Source: Sedimenticola sp. (GTDB taxonomy: Bacteria; Pseudomonadota; Gammaproteobacteria; Chromatiales; Chromatiaceae). From it: a stretch of 64,000 nucleotides of DNA. The stretch is from positions 1-64,000 of the forward strand of contig JALXAM010000076.1 of NCBI GenBank assembly GCA_026992075.1. Direction: 5' to 3'. The notes below the pieces were generated by a model. It had not been told where the DNA came from and searched no databases. It worked only from the letters and a program-made list of their open reading frames with translations. Within the stretch, counting starts at the first letter, position 1; every line of letters starts with the position of its first letter. The position numbers and the translations under genes were made by a program. Shown piece after piece: positions 20,580-30,491 of this stretch.

Positions 20580-21218
20580 TCACTCTTCTGCGCGCGGACG
20601 TTCCCCCAACACCTGGTCCACCAGGCCATAGGCCACCGATTCCTCGGCACTCATGAAGTTGTCGCGCTCGGTGTCCTCGGCGATCTTCTCCACCGCCTGG
20701 CCGGTATGGCGCGCCAGGATCTCGTTGAGCTTCTCCCGGATGAGCAGGATCTCCCGGGCGTGGATCTCGATATCGGAGGCCTGTCCCTGGAACCCCCCCA
20801 GCGGCTGGTGAATCATCACCCGGGAGTGGGGCAGGCAGTAGCGCTTGCCCTTCTCGCCAGCGGTGAGCAGAACCGCCCCCATGCTGGCCGCCTGGCCGAT
20901 GCACATGGTGCTCACCGCGGGACGAATGAACTGCATGGTGTCGTAGATGGCCATGCCGGCGGTGACCGACCCCCCCGGAGAGTTGATGTAGAGGTGAATG
21001 TCCTTGTCCGGGTTTTCCGATTCGAGGAACAGCAGCTGGGCCACGATGAGGTTGGCCATGTGGTCCTCGATGGGCCCCACGCAGAAGATCACCCGTTCCT
21101 TGAGGAGCCGCGAATAGATGTCGTAGGCACGCTCGCCCCGTGCGGTCTGCTCCACCACCATGGGAATCAGGCCGATATCCATCGGGTTCAGGTGGTCGGG
21201 TCGGTTTGGGCTGCTCAT
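20580..21218 (-). CDS. clpP: ATP-dependent Clp protease proteolytic subunit ClpP
   Basis: A 212-residue serine peptidase that forms the tetradecameric chamber served by ClpX (and ClpA if present). The triad is Ser112 (GQAASMGA), His137 (HSRVMIHQP) and Asp186 (DTERDNF), with the same spacing as in E. coli. The N-terminus includes a short propeptide region. The ATG at 21218 has an AGGAG ribosome-binding site. It is 25 bp downstream of tig, so tig-clpP is an operon. Confidence 0.97.
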   Translation of the reverse strand: MSSPNRPDHLNPMDIGLIPMVVEQTARGERAYDIYSRLLKERVIFCVGPIEDHMANLIVAQLLFLESENPDKDIHLYINSPGGSVTAGMAIYDTMQFIRPAVSTMCIGQAASMGAVLLTAGEKGKRYCLPHSRVMIHQPLGGFQGQASDIEIHAREILLIREKLNEILARHTGQAVEKIAEDTERDNFMSAEESVAYGLVDQVLGERPRAEE

Positions 21219-21243
21219 GGGGTTCTCCTAAGTATTAGAAGCC

Positions 21244-22542
21244 TCAGCGGGGAGAGACCAGCTCGTCGAAGGTGAGTTCCTCATCCTCCACCTTGGCCTG
21301 CTCCAGGATCCACTCCACCACCTGGTCCTCCAGTACCACGTTTTCCACCGCGGCCCGCGCCTGGGGATTGGCGGCATACCAGTCGATGATCTCCTGGGGC
21401 TCCTCGTAGGTGGCAGCCTGGTCGGCAATGGCCTCGTCCACCTTGCCCTCGTCCACCTTGATGTCGTTGGCACGCACGATCTCGCCGATGATCATGCCCA
21501 GCTTCACCCGGCGCTCCGCCTGGGGCTCAAAGATATTCAGGGGCAGGTCCAGGCTGCTCTGCTGGCCTGCCTGGGCCATCTCCTGCTGTGCCTGCTGCTT
21601 GAGCGCCTCGGCTTCGCGCTGCACCATGGCGGCGGGCACCTGCAGCTCATGTTTCTCCAGCAGCGCCTCCATCACCTGCTCCTTGGTGCGCGCCTTCAGC
21701 TTCTGCTTGAGCTCACGCTCCATGTTTTCGCGCACCTCGCGCCGCAGGCTCTCCTCGGTGCCATCCTCCACGCCCAGGGAACGGATGAAATCCTCGTCCA
21801 CCTCCGGCAGCTTGGGCTCGGCCACCGCCTTCACGACGACCTCGAACTCCGCCTCCTTGCCGGCCAGCTTTTCCACGCCGTAGTCCTCGGGGAACTTCAG
21901 CTCCAGCTTGCGCTCGTCTCCGGCACGGGCACCGATCAGCCCCTCCTCGAAACCGGGAATCATGCGCCCGGAGCCCAGCACCAGCTGCACCCCCTCGGCG
22001 CTGCCCCCTTCGAAGGGTTCGCCATCGATGTAACCCTTGAAATCGATGGTGACACGGTCCCCCTCCCGGGCTTCGCGTTCCACTTCCACCCATTCGGTAC
22101 GCTGCTCGCGCAGCTTCCGGATCATGTTCTCCACGTCCTCGTCGGTGACCTCGGCACGGGGGCGTTTGATCTCCAAGCTGGAGAAGTCGGCCAGCTCCAC
22201 CTCGGGCATCACCTCGAAGGTGGCGGTGTAGGCCAAGCCACCGTCAGCCTCCTCCTCCCGCAACTCGATGCTGGGCTCGCCCACCGGCTGCAGGTTCTCC
22301 TGCGACACCGCCTCGTAGAAGCTGGACTGAATGAGTTCGCCATAGGCGTCCTGGCGGATCTGGGCGCCAAAGCGCTGCTTCACCACCCGCAACGGCACCT
22401 TACCGGGACGGAAGCCATCCAGGCGCAGGTTGCGCGCCGCCTCCTTGAGCTTGGCGTTCACCACCTCGTCCACCTTCTCCGCCGGCAGGTTCACCTGCAG
22501 GCGCCTGGTCAGGCCTTCGCCCGATTCCACCGATACTTGCAT
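21244..22542 (-). CDS. tig: Trigger factor (ribosome-associated chaperone and prolyl isomerase)
   Basis: A 432-residue trigger factor, the normal length. The N-terminal ribosome-binding domain contains the signature GFRPGKVPLRVVKQRFG. The FKBP-type PPIase domain is at about 150-245 (GDRVTIDFKGYIDGEPFEGG). The C-terminal helical arms follow. It binds nascent chains at the ribosome exit tunnel. It heads the tig-clpP-clpX-lon block and is preceded on the same strand by tRNA-Leu. Confidence 0.97.
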   Translation of the reverse strand: MQVSVESGEGLTRRLQVNLPAEKVDEVVNAKLKEAARNLRLDGFRPGKVPLRVVKQRFGAQIRQDAYGELIQSSFYEAVSQENLQPVGEPSIELREEEADGGLAYTATFEVMPEVELADFSSLEIKRPRAEVTDEDVENMIRKLREQRTEWVEVEREAREGDRVTIDFKGYIDGEPFEGGSAEGVQLVLGSGRMIPGFEEGLIGARAGDERKLELKFPEDYGVEKLAGKEAEFEVVVKAVAEPKLPEVDEDFIRSLGVEDGTEESLRREVRENMERELKQKLKARTKEQVMEALLEKHELQVPAAMVQREAEALKQQAQQEMAQAGQQSSLDLPLNIFEPQAERRVKLGMIIGEIVRANDIKVDEGKVDEAIADQAATYEEPQEIIDWYAANPQARAAVENVVLEDQVVEWILEQAKVEDEELTFDELVSPR

Positions 22543-22629
22543 CTCGATCTCCGACGGTCTCTCTTTTCACGCGGGTGCCAGACGTTCCTGAAACAGCCCG
22601 CGCCCGCTGGTCCGGTTGGAAGTTTGAAC

Positions 22630-22714
<85 letters not shown>

Positions 22715-22759
22715 CTGTCCACGAAAGGCAGCCGCATGCCACCCTTCGGAAAGCGACGC

Positions 22760-22765
22760 ATTATA
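22760..22765 (-). promoter_or_regulatory. Probable -10 element of tRNA-Leu
   Basis: A perfect TATAAT on the minus strand, 46 bp upstream of the mature tRNA-Leu 5' end. I see no good -35 hexamer at 16-18 bp. The transcript might continue into tig, since no terminator is visible between them. Confidence 0.45.
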
Positions 22766-22835
22766 CACAAAGGCGGGGGACCATACCCAGCGCCGTAGTC
22801 CGGTTGCCTTGATCCCCCTGGATGGCAGGTCTACC

Positions 22836-24620
22836 ATGGCTTCCATGAAACAGAAAGGACCCCTGGTGAAAGTCTTCGCCGCCCTGTGGCTCACCCTGTT
22901 GCTGGCGCATGCCGGCGCAGCCCAATATCCCTGGGGATATGGGTACCCCACTCCCACCGCTCCTGCTCAGCAGGCTACCCAGCAGCAAAGCCAGAACCTG
23001 CCGGCCACCCCGGAGTACTGGGGCGGCTACCGCTATCGTCCCTTGCAGCCGAGGCCGGGCCTACCGCCCAACAGCAGCGGCACGCCGGACCCCGCCACCC
23101 CTCAAGGCTATGCCACCCGTACGCCAGACGGGGGCTACAGCTATTCCTATTCCCGACGCACGCCGGACGGGGGTTACAGCTACTCTTTCCACGTGCAGCG
23201 CCGCGGTGGGGTTCCCACCGCTCCTTATCAGCAGGCCGCTCCCGCGCAGCAGACCACTCCACCCCGGGTGGAGGCGACCCTCAGCGAGCGCCGGCCCATG
23301 GTGCAGCAGAACATCGTCTACCGAATCCGGGTGATCAGCCAGGGCAACCTGCAGCAGGCTGCACCGGTGCTGCCGAAGAGCGACGGCTTGATCTTTCGCC
23401 AGCTGGGCACCCCGCAGAACTACCGTGGCGGCAGCAACGAGGTGATTACCGAGTACACCTATCTTCTGATCCCGGTTCGCGAAGGCAGCTACCAACTGCC
23501 GCCTCCCAGGGTGGAGGGAAAATATTTCAACGATCTGCCTTTTCATGCCACCGGTGATCACAGCACCTCCCTCTACGTGCAGCCGGCACCCGCAGGAGTC
23601 TCTCCCTGGCTGCCGCTCTACGACCTGCAGATTCAAAGCCACATCGAGGGTGCAAACCGCGCCCGTGCCGGGGAGCCCATCACCTTGGAGATCGTCGCCA
23701 CCGCCGTGGGCGCCGTGGGCAGCCAGCTCCCATCGGTGGCGGGCCAGCTGAAGAGCGACGACTTCTACATCTATCCCGGTGAGGTCACCGAGGAGGGCCG
23801 AATCTCCACCGACGGCCTCGACCTGCTGGGAAGCCGCACCGAACGGTTCACTCTGGTGCCCCGCTACGGTGGCCGGCTGACCCTGCCCGCCATCTCTCTC
23901 TCCTGGTGGAATCTGCGCACCGGCAAGGCGGCCACCGCCACTTTGCCCATGCGCCAACTGGAGGTGGCCGGCCCAGTGGGCGACAACCAGCGTGCCTTGG
24001 GCGAATCCCATGGCCTTGGCACGGGCAACAGCCTCTATTTCTGGGTACCGCTGGGAATCGTGGGCATCCTGTTGCTGCTGGGTTGGTTGAAGGTGATCTT
24101 CGGTCACGGCCGCAGCCGTTTCGGCGGCTGGCGGGTCAGGCGGCCCTGGCAGGGCCAATCGGGACGCCTGCAGGCCCCGGTGGCGGCGGCCCTGCAGCGG
24201 CTCTCCATACGCCGGCACCTGCACCGCTTCCGCAGCTGGCTGGGGCGTCGCCTGCCGGTATCCTGGAAGTTGTGGTACTGCTTGCGGGCAGTGGACAGGG
24301 AAACCGATCCGGAAGCCTGGGAACACGCCTTGCAGATCCTGGCGACCAAGCATCTTGGCGCCCGGCCCAATGCCAGCATGGCCGAACTGGCGGAGGTCAT
24401 CACCCGCTGCCACCCGGCGGCCAACGCTACAGAGGTAAGACGGTTGCTGGAAGAGCTGGAGGCGAACAACTACGGCGGCAGACCCATCCCCTCCTTCGAG
24501 GCCTGGAAGGCGGATTTCCAACAGCAGATCCGTCCACGCCTGTTCCCCATCCGGCTGCGCCGCTGCACCTTGCAGGGACAGCGGGAGCATGGACTGCCGC
24601 AGCTCAACCCTACCCAGTGA
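22836..24620 (+). CDS. BatD-like membrane-anchored protein (oxygen-tolerance family)
   Basis: A 594-residue protein if started at ATG 22836 (ATG 22845 is also possible). The frame stays open upstream through the tRNA, but that part is not credible coding sequence. It has a signal peptide (VFAALWLTLLLAHAGAA) and a Pro/Tyr-rich region with two near-identical RTPDGGYSYS repeats. Periplasmic beta domains from about residue 150 follow the BatD pattern (VEATLSERRPMVQQNIVYRI; PVREGSYQLPPPRVEG). A transmembrane helix follows at about 400-420 (FWVPLGIVGILLLLGWLKVI), then a cytoplasmic C-terminal domain. BatD usually sits with moxR and batA/B; none of them are here. Function unknown, possibly envelope stress. 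Confidence 0.75.
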   Translation: MASMKQKGPLVKVFAALWLTLLLAHAGAAQYPWGYGYPTPTAPAQQATQQQSQNLPATPEYWGGYRYRPLQPRPGLPPNSSGTPDPATPQGYATRTPDGGYSYSYSRRTPDGGYSYSFHVQRRGGVPTAPYQQAAPAQQTTPPRVEATLSERRPMVQQNIVYRIRVISQGNLQQAAPVLPKSDGLIFRQLGTPQNYRGGSNEVITEYTYLLIPVREGSYQLPPPRVEGKYFNDLPFHATGDHSTSLYVQPAPAGVSPWLPLYDLQIQSHIEGANRARAGEPITLEIVATAVGAVGSQLPSVAGQLKSDDFYIYPGEVTEEGRISTDGLDLLGSRTERFTLVPRYGGRLTLPAISLSWWNLRTGKAATATLPMRQLEVAGPVGDNQRALGESHGLGTGNSLYFWVPLGIVGILLLLGWLKVIFGHGRSRFGGWRVRRPWQGQSGRLQAPVAAALQRLSIRRHLHRFRSWLGRRLPVSWKLWYCLRAVDRETDPEAWEHALQILATKHLGARPNASMAELAEVITRCHPAANATEVRRLLEELEANNYGGRPIPSFEAWKADFQQQIRPRLFPIRLRRCTLQGQREHGLPQLNPTQ

Positions 24621-24633
24621 CCACAACAATGGA

Positions 24634-26445
24634 TCAGCGGGTCATCAACAACAAATAGGAAGGGTGCCAGAAAGGCTGCGTCTGCACTCGAGGATGCGCT
24701 GCAAGTAACGCTTTCTCCGCCACCGAGCGCAACTCCCCGGAAGCCAGGGAAAGGGACAGCACCACCGCTGCCGGCGCAGGCAGGGCACCGTCCTCCGGAG
24801 CCCGTGCCGCAGGCATGCCGGGAAGCAGCGCCCCATCGCCCAGGCGCCAGCCGGAATCATCGTGGAACCGATGCCACGCCTCCCGCAGGAGGCGCTCTGC
24901 CAGCTCCCGGGCCTGGCCGTCGCCGCTTGCCTGTGCCCAACGTTGCAGCCCCAGAGCCACGTAGGCGTAATCTTCCAGAGTGCCACTGTGCTTCTGCTCC
25001 TCACTGTCGAAGGTACGCCACAGGTGGCTGCCATCCCAATGGCGGTCGCGCAGATAGCGGGCCAGCTGGGCCGCAGGCTCGCGGTAGCCTCTCCCTCCAG
25101 GTGCGCGTGAAGCCTCTGCAAGGGCAGCCAAGAGCAGCCCGTTCCAGCCCGCCAGCCGTTTGTGATCCACCGGCAGAATTCGCTTCGCCCGGGCCTGCAG
25201 CAGTCGCCGGCGCCATTGCGCCACCCGCCGTGCCATTTCCGTCTCTTTCACCCCCTGCTCCCGGGCCAGCGAGGCCACCGGCTCTCCCGCCAGGGGCAAC
25301 GCTTGCTCCTCGCCCTGCTCCCAGGCCGGGAAACGCCAGTGGCGCAGTACCAGCCGCAGCTCTTCTGGCGAGAACAGGGGCTCCAGCTCTTCCCGGCGCC
25401 ACAGGTAATACCCTCCTTCCACCCCCTGGTCGTCCACCGCGCTGAAGCTGGCCACATAGCCGCCCTCCCGCCCCCGCATGCGGCGCAGCACGAAGTCCAG
25501 GGTGTCGAAGGCCACTTCGCGATATTCGGGCTGCTGGAAGCGGCGTCCGGCCTCCAGATAGAGCATCGCCAGCAGCGCCTGGGTGTAGAGCATCTTCTCG
25601 TAATGCGGTGTCTGCCACTGGGGGTCCACGGTGTAGCGGAAGAAACCGCCATCCAGGTGGTCGCGCAGCCCCTGTCGGGCCATCTGATCCAGGGTGAGGC
25701 GCAGGAAGGGTTCGAGCTCGTCGGCGCGATGGCCACCGGAAAAGGCCAGTAATGCACGCAGCTGGGGCTGCATGGGAAAACGGTTCTGCTGGCCGAAACC
25801 GCCGGACAACGGATCGGCCAGCTCCAGGGCGGCATCGATGAAGCGCTTGCGCAGCTGTTCAGGGCCGAGCATCACCGTGGTGGTGGCTGCCCCCTTGCGC
25901 GCTTCCATCAACGCCTCCAGGGCACGTTTGGCCATTTCCGTGAGCTGGTCGCGCCGGGCCCGCCACATGCCGCTCAACTTCTCCAGCAGCGCGGTGAAAC
26001 GGTCCGGTGGTAGGTAGGTGAAACCCACCAGCGGATAGCCTTCCGGAGTCAGAAAGACGTTCAGCGGCCAACCGGCATGTCCCTGGGTGCGCTGCACGAA
26101 ATCGATGAGATGTTCATCCAGGGCGGGATCCAGCTCCCGGTCCACCTTCACCGGGATGAAGTGCCGATTGAGCATTCGGGCGATCTCCGGGTTGCGGTAG
26201 CTCTCCCGCTGCATCACGTGGCACCAGTGACAGGCGAAATAGCCACTGGAGATGAAGATGGGTTTGCCCTCCCTGCGGGCCTGTTCCAGTACCGCCGGCC
26301 CCCAGCGCTGCCATGGCACCGGATCTCTGGCGTGCATCTCGAGGTAGGGAGAACCGCTGCCGGCCAGCTCGTTCTCCAGCGCCTGGAGCACCAGCGGCAG
26401 CCAGAACAGCACCAACAGCCAGACCGATTTTCTTGAAAGGGTCAC
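24634..26445 (-). CDS. Exported DUF255 thioredoxin-domain protein (YyaL/SPATA20-like)
   Basis: A 603-residue protein. A short signal peptide or anchor ([17 protein letters not shown]) precedes the DUF255 thioredoxin-like domain, with [17 protein letters not shown] and the redox-type motif [14 protein letters not shown]. The C-terminal two thirds resemble the six-hairpin glycosidase-like region of YyaL proteins ([17 protein letters not shown]). The start is GTG 26445, overlapping the tatC stop in GTGA, so it is translationally coupled to tatC. The function is unknown; most family members are cytoplasmic, so export here is unusual. Confidence 0.82.
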   Translation of the reverse strand: MTLSRKSVWLLVLFWLPLVLQALENELAGSGSPYLEMHARDPVPWQRWGPAVLEQARREGKPIFISSGYFACHWCHVMQRESYRNPEIARMLNRHFIPVKVDRELDPALDEHLIDFVQRTQGHAGWPLNVFLTPEGYPLVGFTYLPPDRFTALLEKLSGMWRARRDQLTEMAKRALEALMEARKGAATTTVMLGPEQLRKRFIDAALELADPLSGGFGQQNRFPMQPQLRALLAFSGGHRADELEPFLRLTLDQMARQGLRDHLDGGFFRYTVDPQWQTPHYEKMLYTQALLAMLYLEAGRRFQQPEYREVAFDTLDFVLRRMRGREGGYVASFSAVDDQGVEGGYYLWRREELEPLFSPEELRLVLRHWRFPAWEQGEEQALPLAGEPVASLAREQGVKETEMARRVAQWRRRLLQARAKRILPVDHKRLAGWNGLLLAALAEASRAPGGRGYREPAAQLARYLRDRHWDGSHLWRTFDSEEQKHSGTLEDYAYVALGLQRWAQASGDGQARELAERLLREAWHRFHDDSGWRLGDGALLPGMPAARAPEDGALPAPAAVVLSLSLASGELRSVAEKALLAAHPRVQTQPFWHPSYLLLMTR

Positions 26446-27530
26446 TCGTCCAACTGCTCGAGGATGTTGCGGGCGGTGCGCACCTGCTCCTCGTTTCCTT
26501 CCACCAACACCTCATAGAGCAGGCGACGGGCAGCTGCAAAATCCATCGCCTCGCGCAGCTTGTTCACCCGGACCAGCTTGGCATCCACGGGGTCCAGCGG
26601 CTCCTCCGGGGAAGAGTAATCCTCTTCGTCCAGCATATTGGCCTCTGCCTCGATGCGGTCCAGCTCCGCCTCCATCTCCTCCGGGGTCAACGGACGAAAC
26701 TCCTCCTCCGCAGCAGCATTCGCTTCCGCAGCTGCGGCGCCTGGAGCGACATTGCTCTGTTCTGGCAGATCCTCCTCTTCCCCGCCTTCGTCTTCGTCAC
26801 TCTGCTTGACGAAGAAACGGGAGAAGATCACTCCGGCCTCGAAAAGCAGCCACATGGGCAACGCCAGCAGGGTCTGGGAAATGACGTCCGGCGGCGTCAG
26901 CAGCATGCCGATGACAAATACCCCCACGATGACATAGGGCCGCTTGGCCGCCAGCGCCTCCGGCGTGGTCAATCCCATCCAGACCAGGATGATGGTGGCG
27001 ATGGGGATCTCGAAAGCCAGGCCGAAGGCAAAGAAGAGCGTGAGCACGAAATCCAGGTACTCGGAGATGTCGGTGGCCACCGCCACCCCTTCCGGCGTGA
27101 CGCTGGTGAAGAAGCGGAACACCAGCGGAAAGACCACGTAGTAGGCAAAGGCCGCGCCCAGGTAGAAGAGCACCACGCTGGAGGCGAGCAGTGGCAGCAC
27201 CATGCGCCTTTCATGGTGATAGAGCCCCGGAGCCACGAACCCCCAGAGCTGGTAGAGCAGATAGGGCATGCTCAGGAAGATGGCGGCGATGAGACTGAGC
27301 TTGAAGGGGGTGAGAAAGGGCGAAGCCACCTTGGTGGCGATCATCTGTGTGCCTTCCGGCATCACCTTCATCAGGGGCTCGGCGATGAAGACATAGATAT
27401 CGTTTCCAAAGGGAAACAACACCAGGAAGACCACCGCCACCACCAGCACCGAGCGAAGCAGCCGGTCACGCAGCTCCAGCAGGTGGGACAGGAAGGGCTG
27501 TTCGATATCGGCGGGCTCGCTGCTGCTCAT
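26442..27530 (-). CDS. tatC: Sec-independent protein translocase TatC with long C-terminal extension
   Basis: A 362-residue protein; ordinary TatC proteins are about 250. Residues 1-242 are a complete Tat[15 protein letters not shown] at the N-terminus (signal-recognition region), six membrane helices, and [22 protein letters not shown] near the end. Residues 243-362 are extra: an acidic and Ala-rich linker followed by a helical segment ending [19 protein letters not shown], which resembles the FimV C-terminal/TPR-like motif. It binds twin-arginine signals together with TatB. It overlaps tatB (ATGA) and the DUF255 gene (GTGA). Confidence 0.94.
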   Translation of the reverse strand: MSSSEPADIEQPFLSHLLELRDRLLRSVLVVAVVFLVLFPFGNDIYVFIAEPLMKVMPEGTQMIATKVASPFLTPFKLSLIAAIFLSMPYLLYQLWGFVAPGLYHHERRMVLPLLASSVVLFYLGAAFAYYVVFPLVFRFFTSVTPEGVAVATDISEYLDFVLTLFFAFGLAFEIPIATIILVWMGLTTPEALAAKRPYVIVGVFVIGMLLTPPDVISQTLLALPMWLLFEAGVIFSRFFVKQSDEDEGGEEEDLPEQSNVAPGAAAAEANAAAEEEFRPLTPEEMEAELDRIEAEANMLDEEDYSSPEEPLDPVDAKLVRVNKLREAMDFAAARRLLYEVLVEGNEEQVRTARNILEQLDE

Positions 27531-27886
27531 CGGCTGTCGTCGGGCTTGTTGGCGCCGTCGTCAGGGTCCTGCTTTTTCGATTCGCCGGTGTCCGCCGCCT
27601 GCCGGACCACCGACTCGGTTTCACTCTTCACCTCTTCCAGGGAGCTGCGCCCCTGTTCCAGAATCTCGTGCACCGGGTTGGAGCCGGCCTGCTCCTTGAG
27701 AATGCGCTTGAGCTCCTCGGCACGCAGCTCCTGTTCGATGTCGGCCTTCACCGACTGCAGCATGCTCCGCCCCCGCCCGATCCACATACCGGCGGTGCGG
27801 GCCACCTTGGGCAGACGCTCAGGGCCGATGACCAGCAATGCCACCACCCCCACCAGCAGCAGTTCAAAGAAACCGACGTCGAACAT
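27527..27886 (-). CDS. tatB: Sec-independent protein translocase TatB
   Basis: A 119-residue protein. The N-terminal helix and hinge [26 protein letters not shown] are diagnostic of TatB (Glu at position 8). An amphipathic helix ([18 protein letters not shown]) and a charged tail follow. It forms the receptor complex with TatC. It starts 4 bp after tatA and overlaps the tatC start. Confidence 0.95.
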   Translation of the reverse strand: MFDVGFFELLLVGVVALLVIGPERLPKVARTAGMWIGRGRSMLQSVKADIEQELRAEELKRILKEQAGSNPVHEILEQGRSSLEEVKSETESVVRQAADTGESKKQDPDDGANKPDDSR

Positions 27887-27890
27887 CGAC

Positions 27891-28127
27891 TCAGGAGCTG
27901 GATTTTTCTTTCTCGCGTGTGGCCTCGCCCTCGATCACCTTCTCCTCGGGCTTTTCGGCCAGTTTTTCCGGCTCCTTGCTCTCCTCCTCGCTCACCGCCT
28001 TCTTGAAGCCCTTGAAGGCGGCGCCCAGATCGGAGCCCAGGTTGCGCAGCCGCTTGGTGCCGAAGAGCAGCAGCACGATGACCAGGACGATGAGCAGTTG
28101 CCAGATGCTGATTCCACCAAAACCCAT
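27891..28127 (-). CDS. tatA: Sec-independent protein translocase TatA
   Basis: A 78-residue pore-forming subunit. [20 protein letters not shown] is the membrane helix, followed by the FG hinge (LLFGTKRL) and an amphipathic helix ([17 protein letters not shown]). The tail is strongly acidic and basic. It is first in tatABC. The ATG at 28127 has a GGAGA ribosome-binding site. The his operon is 252 bp upstream across a repeat-rich gap. Confidence 0.96.
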   Translation of the reverse strand: MGFGGISIWQLLIVLVIVLLLFGTKRLRNLGSDLGAAFKGFKKAVSEEESKEPEKLAEKPEEKVIEGEATREKEKSSS

Positions 28128-28224
28128 GATTCAATCTCCAGGAGTTATCTAAACTTCATTCATCATAACCCAGGTTCGGGACGGAGAGGCGGCTGTCGGA
28201 GCAAACCCGAGCCCGAGAGCACAT

Positions 28225-28292
28225 GTGGGAGCGGCCTCCCGGCCGCTAACCGCCATATTCGCCCCCTTTCGGCGCGGGAACGCGCCTCTTCC
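28225..28292. repeat. REP-like inverted repeat in the hisE-tatA gap (GTAGGAGCGG family, diverged)
   Basis: GTGGGAGCGGCCTCCCGGCC at the left and a GCGCGGGAACGCGCCTCTTCC-type half at the right are a diverged copy of the 77-bp repeats at 33163 and 61032. No gene is present in 28128-28379. The rest of that gap holds the hairpin at 28325. Confidence 0.55.
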
Positions 28293-28324
28293 AACAACCC
28301 GCGCGCCACACGCTCTTCGCCCCC

Positions 28325-28344
28325 CTCTCCCGCAACCGGGAGAG
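28325..28344. repeat. Short palindromic REP (CTCTCCC hairpin)
   Basis: CTCTCCC, a 6-nt loop and GGGAGAG within a CCCCTCTCCC...GGGGTGAGGG context. This class of palindrome is common between genes in proteobacteria. It lies 36 bp beyond the hisE stop and may limit read-through. Confidence 0.6.
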
Positions 28345-28379
28345 AGCCGGGGTGAGGGTAAAAGTCAGTTCCAGCGCGA

Positions 28380-28699
28380 TTACGACGACCCGCGGCGGGC
28401 CTTCTCCTCCAGCCCGGAGAGACCGAAACGGCGCTCCAGCTCCTCGAGCACATCCTCCGGCCCCAACCCCAGGTGCGCCAACAGCACCATCGAATGGAAC
28501 CAGAGATCGGCGGTCTCGTAGATCACCTTGCCGGGATCCTCGTCCTTGGCCGCCATCACCGTCTCGGTGGCCTCCTCGCCGATCTTCTTGAGGATGGCAT
28601 CCAACCCCTTGTCGTAAAGCCGGGCCACGTAGGAGCTGTCGGGCGACGCCTGCTTGCGCGCCTCCAGCACCTTGGACAGCTCCTCCAGTATTTGGTCGC

Positions 28700-28703
<4 letters not shown>
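28380..28703 (-). CDS. hisE: Phosphoribosyl-ATP pyrophosphatase HisE
   Basis: A 107-residue all-alpha pyrophosphohydrolase for the second step of histidine synthesis. The pattern [32 protein letters not shown] and [18 protein letters not shown] is characteristic, with the Mg-binding acidic residues present. The GTG start at 28703 overlaps the hisF stop (GTGA). HisE is a stand-alone protein, not an HisIE fusion. hisI, usually between hisF and hisE, is absent from this operon. Confidence 0.95.
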
Positions 28704-29473
<770 letters not shown>

Positions 29474-29474
29474 C

Positions 29475-30206
29475 TCAGCACCTGTCGAAAAACTGCTGCC
29501 CCTCGGCGAAGTCGAGGGTGCCTTCGTAGATGGCGCGCCCGGTGATGGCGCCGATGAGGTTGTCCCGCTTCGCCCGGCACAGCGCCTCGAGGTCCGCCAT
29601 GCTGGTGATGCCGCCCGAAGCGATCACCGGCACCGCGATGGCGTCGGCCAGGTTTGCCGTGGCCTCCACGTTGACACCGCTCATCATGCCGTCGCGGCCG
29701 ATGTCGGTGTAGACGATGGCGGAGACCCCGTCATCCTCGAACCGTTTGGCCAGATCCACCACCTCGATGTCGGTCACCTCGGCCCAGCCGTTGATGGCCA
29801 CCTTGCCCTCCTTTGCATCCAGCCCGACGATGATGTGGTCGGGGAAGTCCCTGCAGGCGCGGGCGACGAACTCCGGCTCCTTCACCGCCTGGGTGCCGAT
29901 GATGCAGTAGCTCACCCCGGCATCGAGATAGGCGGCGATGGTGGCCTCGTCCCGGATGCCGCCGCCCACCTGGATGGGCAGATCGGGAAAGCGCGCGGCG
30001 ATTGAGCGGATGGCATCGCCGTTCACCGGCTTGCCGGCGAAGGCGCCGTTGAGATCCACCAGGTGCAGCCGGCGGCAGCCGGCCGCCACCCAGCGGGCGG
30101 CCATCTCGGAGGGGTTGTTGGAAAAGACGGTGTCGTCCTCCATGCGCCCCTGCCTGAGGCGCACGCACTGGCCGTCCTTGAGGTCGATGGCGGGAATCAG
30201 CAGCAT
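29475..30206 (-). CDS. hisA: ProFAR isomerase HisA
   Basis: A 243-residue TIM-barrel isomerase of histidine synthesis. [20 protein letters not shown] holds the first catalytic Asp. [10 protein letters not shown] is a phosphate-binding loop, and [15 protein letters not shown] holds the second catalytic Asp. The chosen ATG at 30206 begins right at the first strand; an upstream in-frame ATG would run into repeat DNA. The gap to hisH (30207-30491) contains only repeats. Confidence 0.96.
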   Translation of the reverse strand: MLLIPAIDLKDGQCVRLRQGRMEDDTVFSNNPSEMAARWVAAGCRRLHLVDLNGAFAGKPVNGDAIRSIAARFPDLPIQVGGGIRDEATIAAYLDAGVSYCIIGTQAVKEPEFVARACRDFPDHIIVGLDAKEGKVAINGWAEVTDIEVVDLAKRFEDDGVSAIVYTDIGRDGMMSGVNVEATANLADAIAVPVIASGGITSMADLEALCRAKRDNLIGAITGRAIYEGTLDFAEGQQFFDRC

Positions 30207-30268
30207 CTTATAGTCACTCAATTCGGTGTAAACCTTTCTCTCGGTCGGGCAGTTCAAAAAATGCCGGC

Positions 30269-30474
30269 GTGGGTCGGACTTCAGTCCGGCAGAATAACCA
30301 ATGGCCATGAAAAGCCGATGGGCGACCCTTGGTGGCGGGGTTTCGGCAGCAGGGATGCTGCCCCAAAGCCTACAGGGAGGTATTCACGGCGTCCCCGCCA
30401 CCAAGGGTCGGCCAGCGGCTCTGCGAAAGCGCTGGAACCACCTGTTCAACCTGTCGGACTGAAGTCCGACCCAC
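30269..30474. repeat. Outer inverted-repeat pair around element copy A (TCGGACTTCAGTCCGA family)
   Basis: GTGGGTCGGACTTCAGTCCG at 30269-30288 is repeated as its exact 20-bp reverse complement at 30455-30474. Each half contains its own small hairpin (CGGACT/AGTCCG). Another copy is at 60886-60907, and a related form is near 52024. Copy A of the 106-bp element lies between the two halves. The 285-bp hisA-hisH gap holds no gene. Confidence 0.8.
30313..30420 (+). repeat. Palindromic element, copy A (arms 28 bp, conserved 52-nt core)
   Basis: The left arm 30313-30340 and right arm 30393-30420 are complementary at 26 of 28 positions; the inner 18 bp are perfect. The core 30341-30392 shares GCAGGGATGC and AGCCTACAGGGA, then GTATTCACGGCGT, with the copies at 41989, 53410 and 55325. 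The arm sequence is unrelated to those of the other copies. Confidence 0.85.
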
Positions 30475-30491
30475 ATCCTGGATATCAGGCA

